In this document: positions 63,031-64,000 of the stretch, piece by piece | How the letters are laid out: every line of letters starts with the position of its first letter | How positions within the stretch are numbered: position 1 is the stretch's first letter | NCBI RefSeq assembly: GCF_000337135.1 | Contig: NZ_AOIN01000008.1 | Span: 99,989-163,988, forward strand | Direction of reading: 5' to 3' | Source: Natrialba chahannaoensis JCM 10990 | GTDB lineage: Archaea; Halobacteriota; Halobacteria; Halobacteriales; Natrialbaceae | DNA: 64,000 bases | Made by a program: the position numbers and the translations under genes | The notes under the pieces: model-generated | What the model saw: the letters and a program-made list of their open reading frames with translations, nothing else | Told to the model about the DNA's origin: nothing | Databases searched by the model: none

Positions 63031-63103
63031 CGCCGAAGCCAGGACTCGAACCTGGGACAACCTCGTTAACAGCGAGGTGCTCTACCATCTGAGCTACTTC
63101 GGC
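63031..63103 (-). tRNA. tRNA-Asn (GTT)
   Basis: The 73-nt cloverleaf has acceptor GCCGAAG/CTTCGGC, anticodon loop CTGTTAA giving GTT and discriminator G. The T-arm is caggttcgagtcctg. No 3'-end copies lie on its 3' side, unlike the other three tRNA genes in the window. Confidence 0.95.
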
Positions 63104-63199
63104 TCAACTCGTGATTGGAGGGTTCATTTGATAGGGCTTTCGTTTTCGCTTCCGGCGGTTCGACACCCTTTCACGCACCGCACGAGTAGATGCGGGAAA

Positions 63200-64000
63200 A
63201 TGAGCGACGAGGATGCAGACGCCGGCGCTGACGCAGTCGGCGGCGACCGTGATGCCGGCGGAACTCGAAACAAAGGCAACGGCAACGGCAACGGCAGCGA
63301 CAGCAGTGACGCTGCCAGCGACGAGTTCAACAGCATCGTCGCCACCGTCCGAGACCGCGTCGACCCCGACGAGGACGAACGCAAGCGACTGCGCGCAGTC
63401 GCCAATCGGCTCACCACCCGCGCCGAAGCCGCAGCGACCGAGCTATGCGACGACGCAGATGTCATCCAGGTCGGCTCCACCGCGAGAGGCACCTGGATCA
63501 GCGGCGACCGTGACATCGACGTCTTCGTTCGGTTCCCACCCGAACTCGACCGGGAGACACTCGAGTCCTACGGCCTCAAGGTCGGACACACCACCCTCCC
63601 CGACGGCCACGAGGAGTACGCTGAACACCCCTACGTCAAGGGCACCGTCGAGGGGTTCGACGTCGACGTTGTTCCTTGCTTTCGACTCGAGTCGGCTACC
63701 GAAATCAGGTCGGCCGTTGACCGAACGCCGTTCCACACGGAGTACCTGCGTCAGCGCCTCGACGACGACCTCGCCGCCGACGTGCGCATCACGAAGCAGT
63801 TCCTGAAGGGAATCGGTGCCTACGGCAGCGACCTCCGAACGCGTGGGTTCAGCGGGTACCTGACCGAACTGCTCGTCTGCGAGTACGGCGGCTTTCGGCC
63901 GTTCCTCCAGGCCGCCGCGGAGTGGCAGCCACCGGTCGAACTCGATCCCGAGGATCACGGCCGCGAAACCTTTGCCGACCCGCTCATCGTTATCGACCCT
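63200..64000 (+). CDS. cca: CCA-adding tRNA nucleotidyltransferase (N-terminal part)
   Basis: The open frame from ATG 63200 runs to the window end (267 codons, no stop). After a low-complexity Asp/Asn tail of about 40 residues, the archaeal class I CCA enzyme is clear: GSTARGTWISGDRDIDVFV (GS 92-93, RGT 96-98, catalytic D105 and D107) and LKGIGAYGSDLRTRGFSGYL (the GAYG/FSGYL segment). It adds CCA to tRNA 3' ends. The rest of the gene lies outside the window. Confidence 0.92.
   Translation, partial: MSDEDADAGADAVGGDRDAGGTRNKGNGNGNGSDSSDAASDEFNSIVATVRDRVDPDEDERKRLRAVANRLTTRAEAAATELCDDADVIQVGSTARGTWISGDRDIDVFVRFPPELDRETLESYGLKVGHTTLPDGHEEYAEHPYVKGTVEGFDVDVVPCFRLESATEIRSAVDRTPFHTEYLRQRLDDDLAADVRITKQFLKGIGAYGSDLRTRGFSGYLTELLVCEYGGFRPFLQAAAEWQPPVELDPEDHGRETFADPLIVIDP

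Overview
The window is a stretch of a haloarchaeal chromosome, most likely from the Natrialbales side (Natrinema/Haloterrigena-like). The evidence is high GC content, very acidic proteins, Tat-type lipoproteins (twin Arg followed by a Cys lipobox), many haloarchaea-restricted families (DUF5789, DUF5790, DUF5813, DUF7344-like), archaeal replication and repair proteins (RPA3 with its partner, HerA-like ATPase, NurA), MptD, F420-dependent enzymes and an archaeal CCA-adding enzyme.

Regions. 1-36 kb is mostly core genome: a His-rich protein tail, Tat lipoproteins, two paralogous membrane proteins flanking an HPP protein, PspA, a HerA-like ATPase, two cohesin-like surface proteins, a 5'-nucleotidase-family enzyme, NurA, gpmI, an O-acetylhomoserine sulfhydrylase, a TrkA/Lrp pair, PadR, a queuosine/archaeosine precursor transporter, an M29 aminopeptidase, an Azf-like dehydrogenase, MptD, a creatininase-family protein and an ABC exporter. 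36.3-41.2 kb is a decayed integrated element inserted at tRNA-Val(TAC). It carries an intact IS1595-type insertion sequence (imperfect TIRs, perfect 8-bp target duplication) inside an acidic/nitroreductase-like gene, and an integrase N-terminus joined to a P4-type primase C-terminus. 42.1-44.0 kb starts with tRNA-Phe and holds four further copies of its 3' end, each followed or preceded by structured DNA. Two SHOCT proteins, a 34-residue coupled ORF and a MITE-like element lie between two of these copies. 44.5-52.2 kb holds an HTTM protein, a sugar-type ABC importer with a convergent binding-protein gene, and a frameshifted carboxymuconolactone decarboxylase gene. 52.2-64 kb returns to core functions: tRNA-His (again with 3'-end copies), an F420 enzyme, the rpa3 operon, MoaB, a DUF6498-like membrane protein, two CobW/G3E GTPases divergent from a NikR-like regulator, tRNA-Asn and the start of the CCA-adding enzyme.

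Functional links: the CobW pair and the NikR-like regulator form a probable metal-allocation unit. rpa3 and its partner form the usual single-strand-binding operon. MptD and the creatininase-family (ArfB-like) protein both belong to GTP-derived pterin/flavin chemistry. The most unusual content is the set of tRNA-3'-end copies with adjacent hairpins at two tRNA genes (Phe, His), plus a related att-like array for Val. These look like cassette or integration scars and are the best candidate here for an undescribed system.
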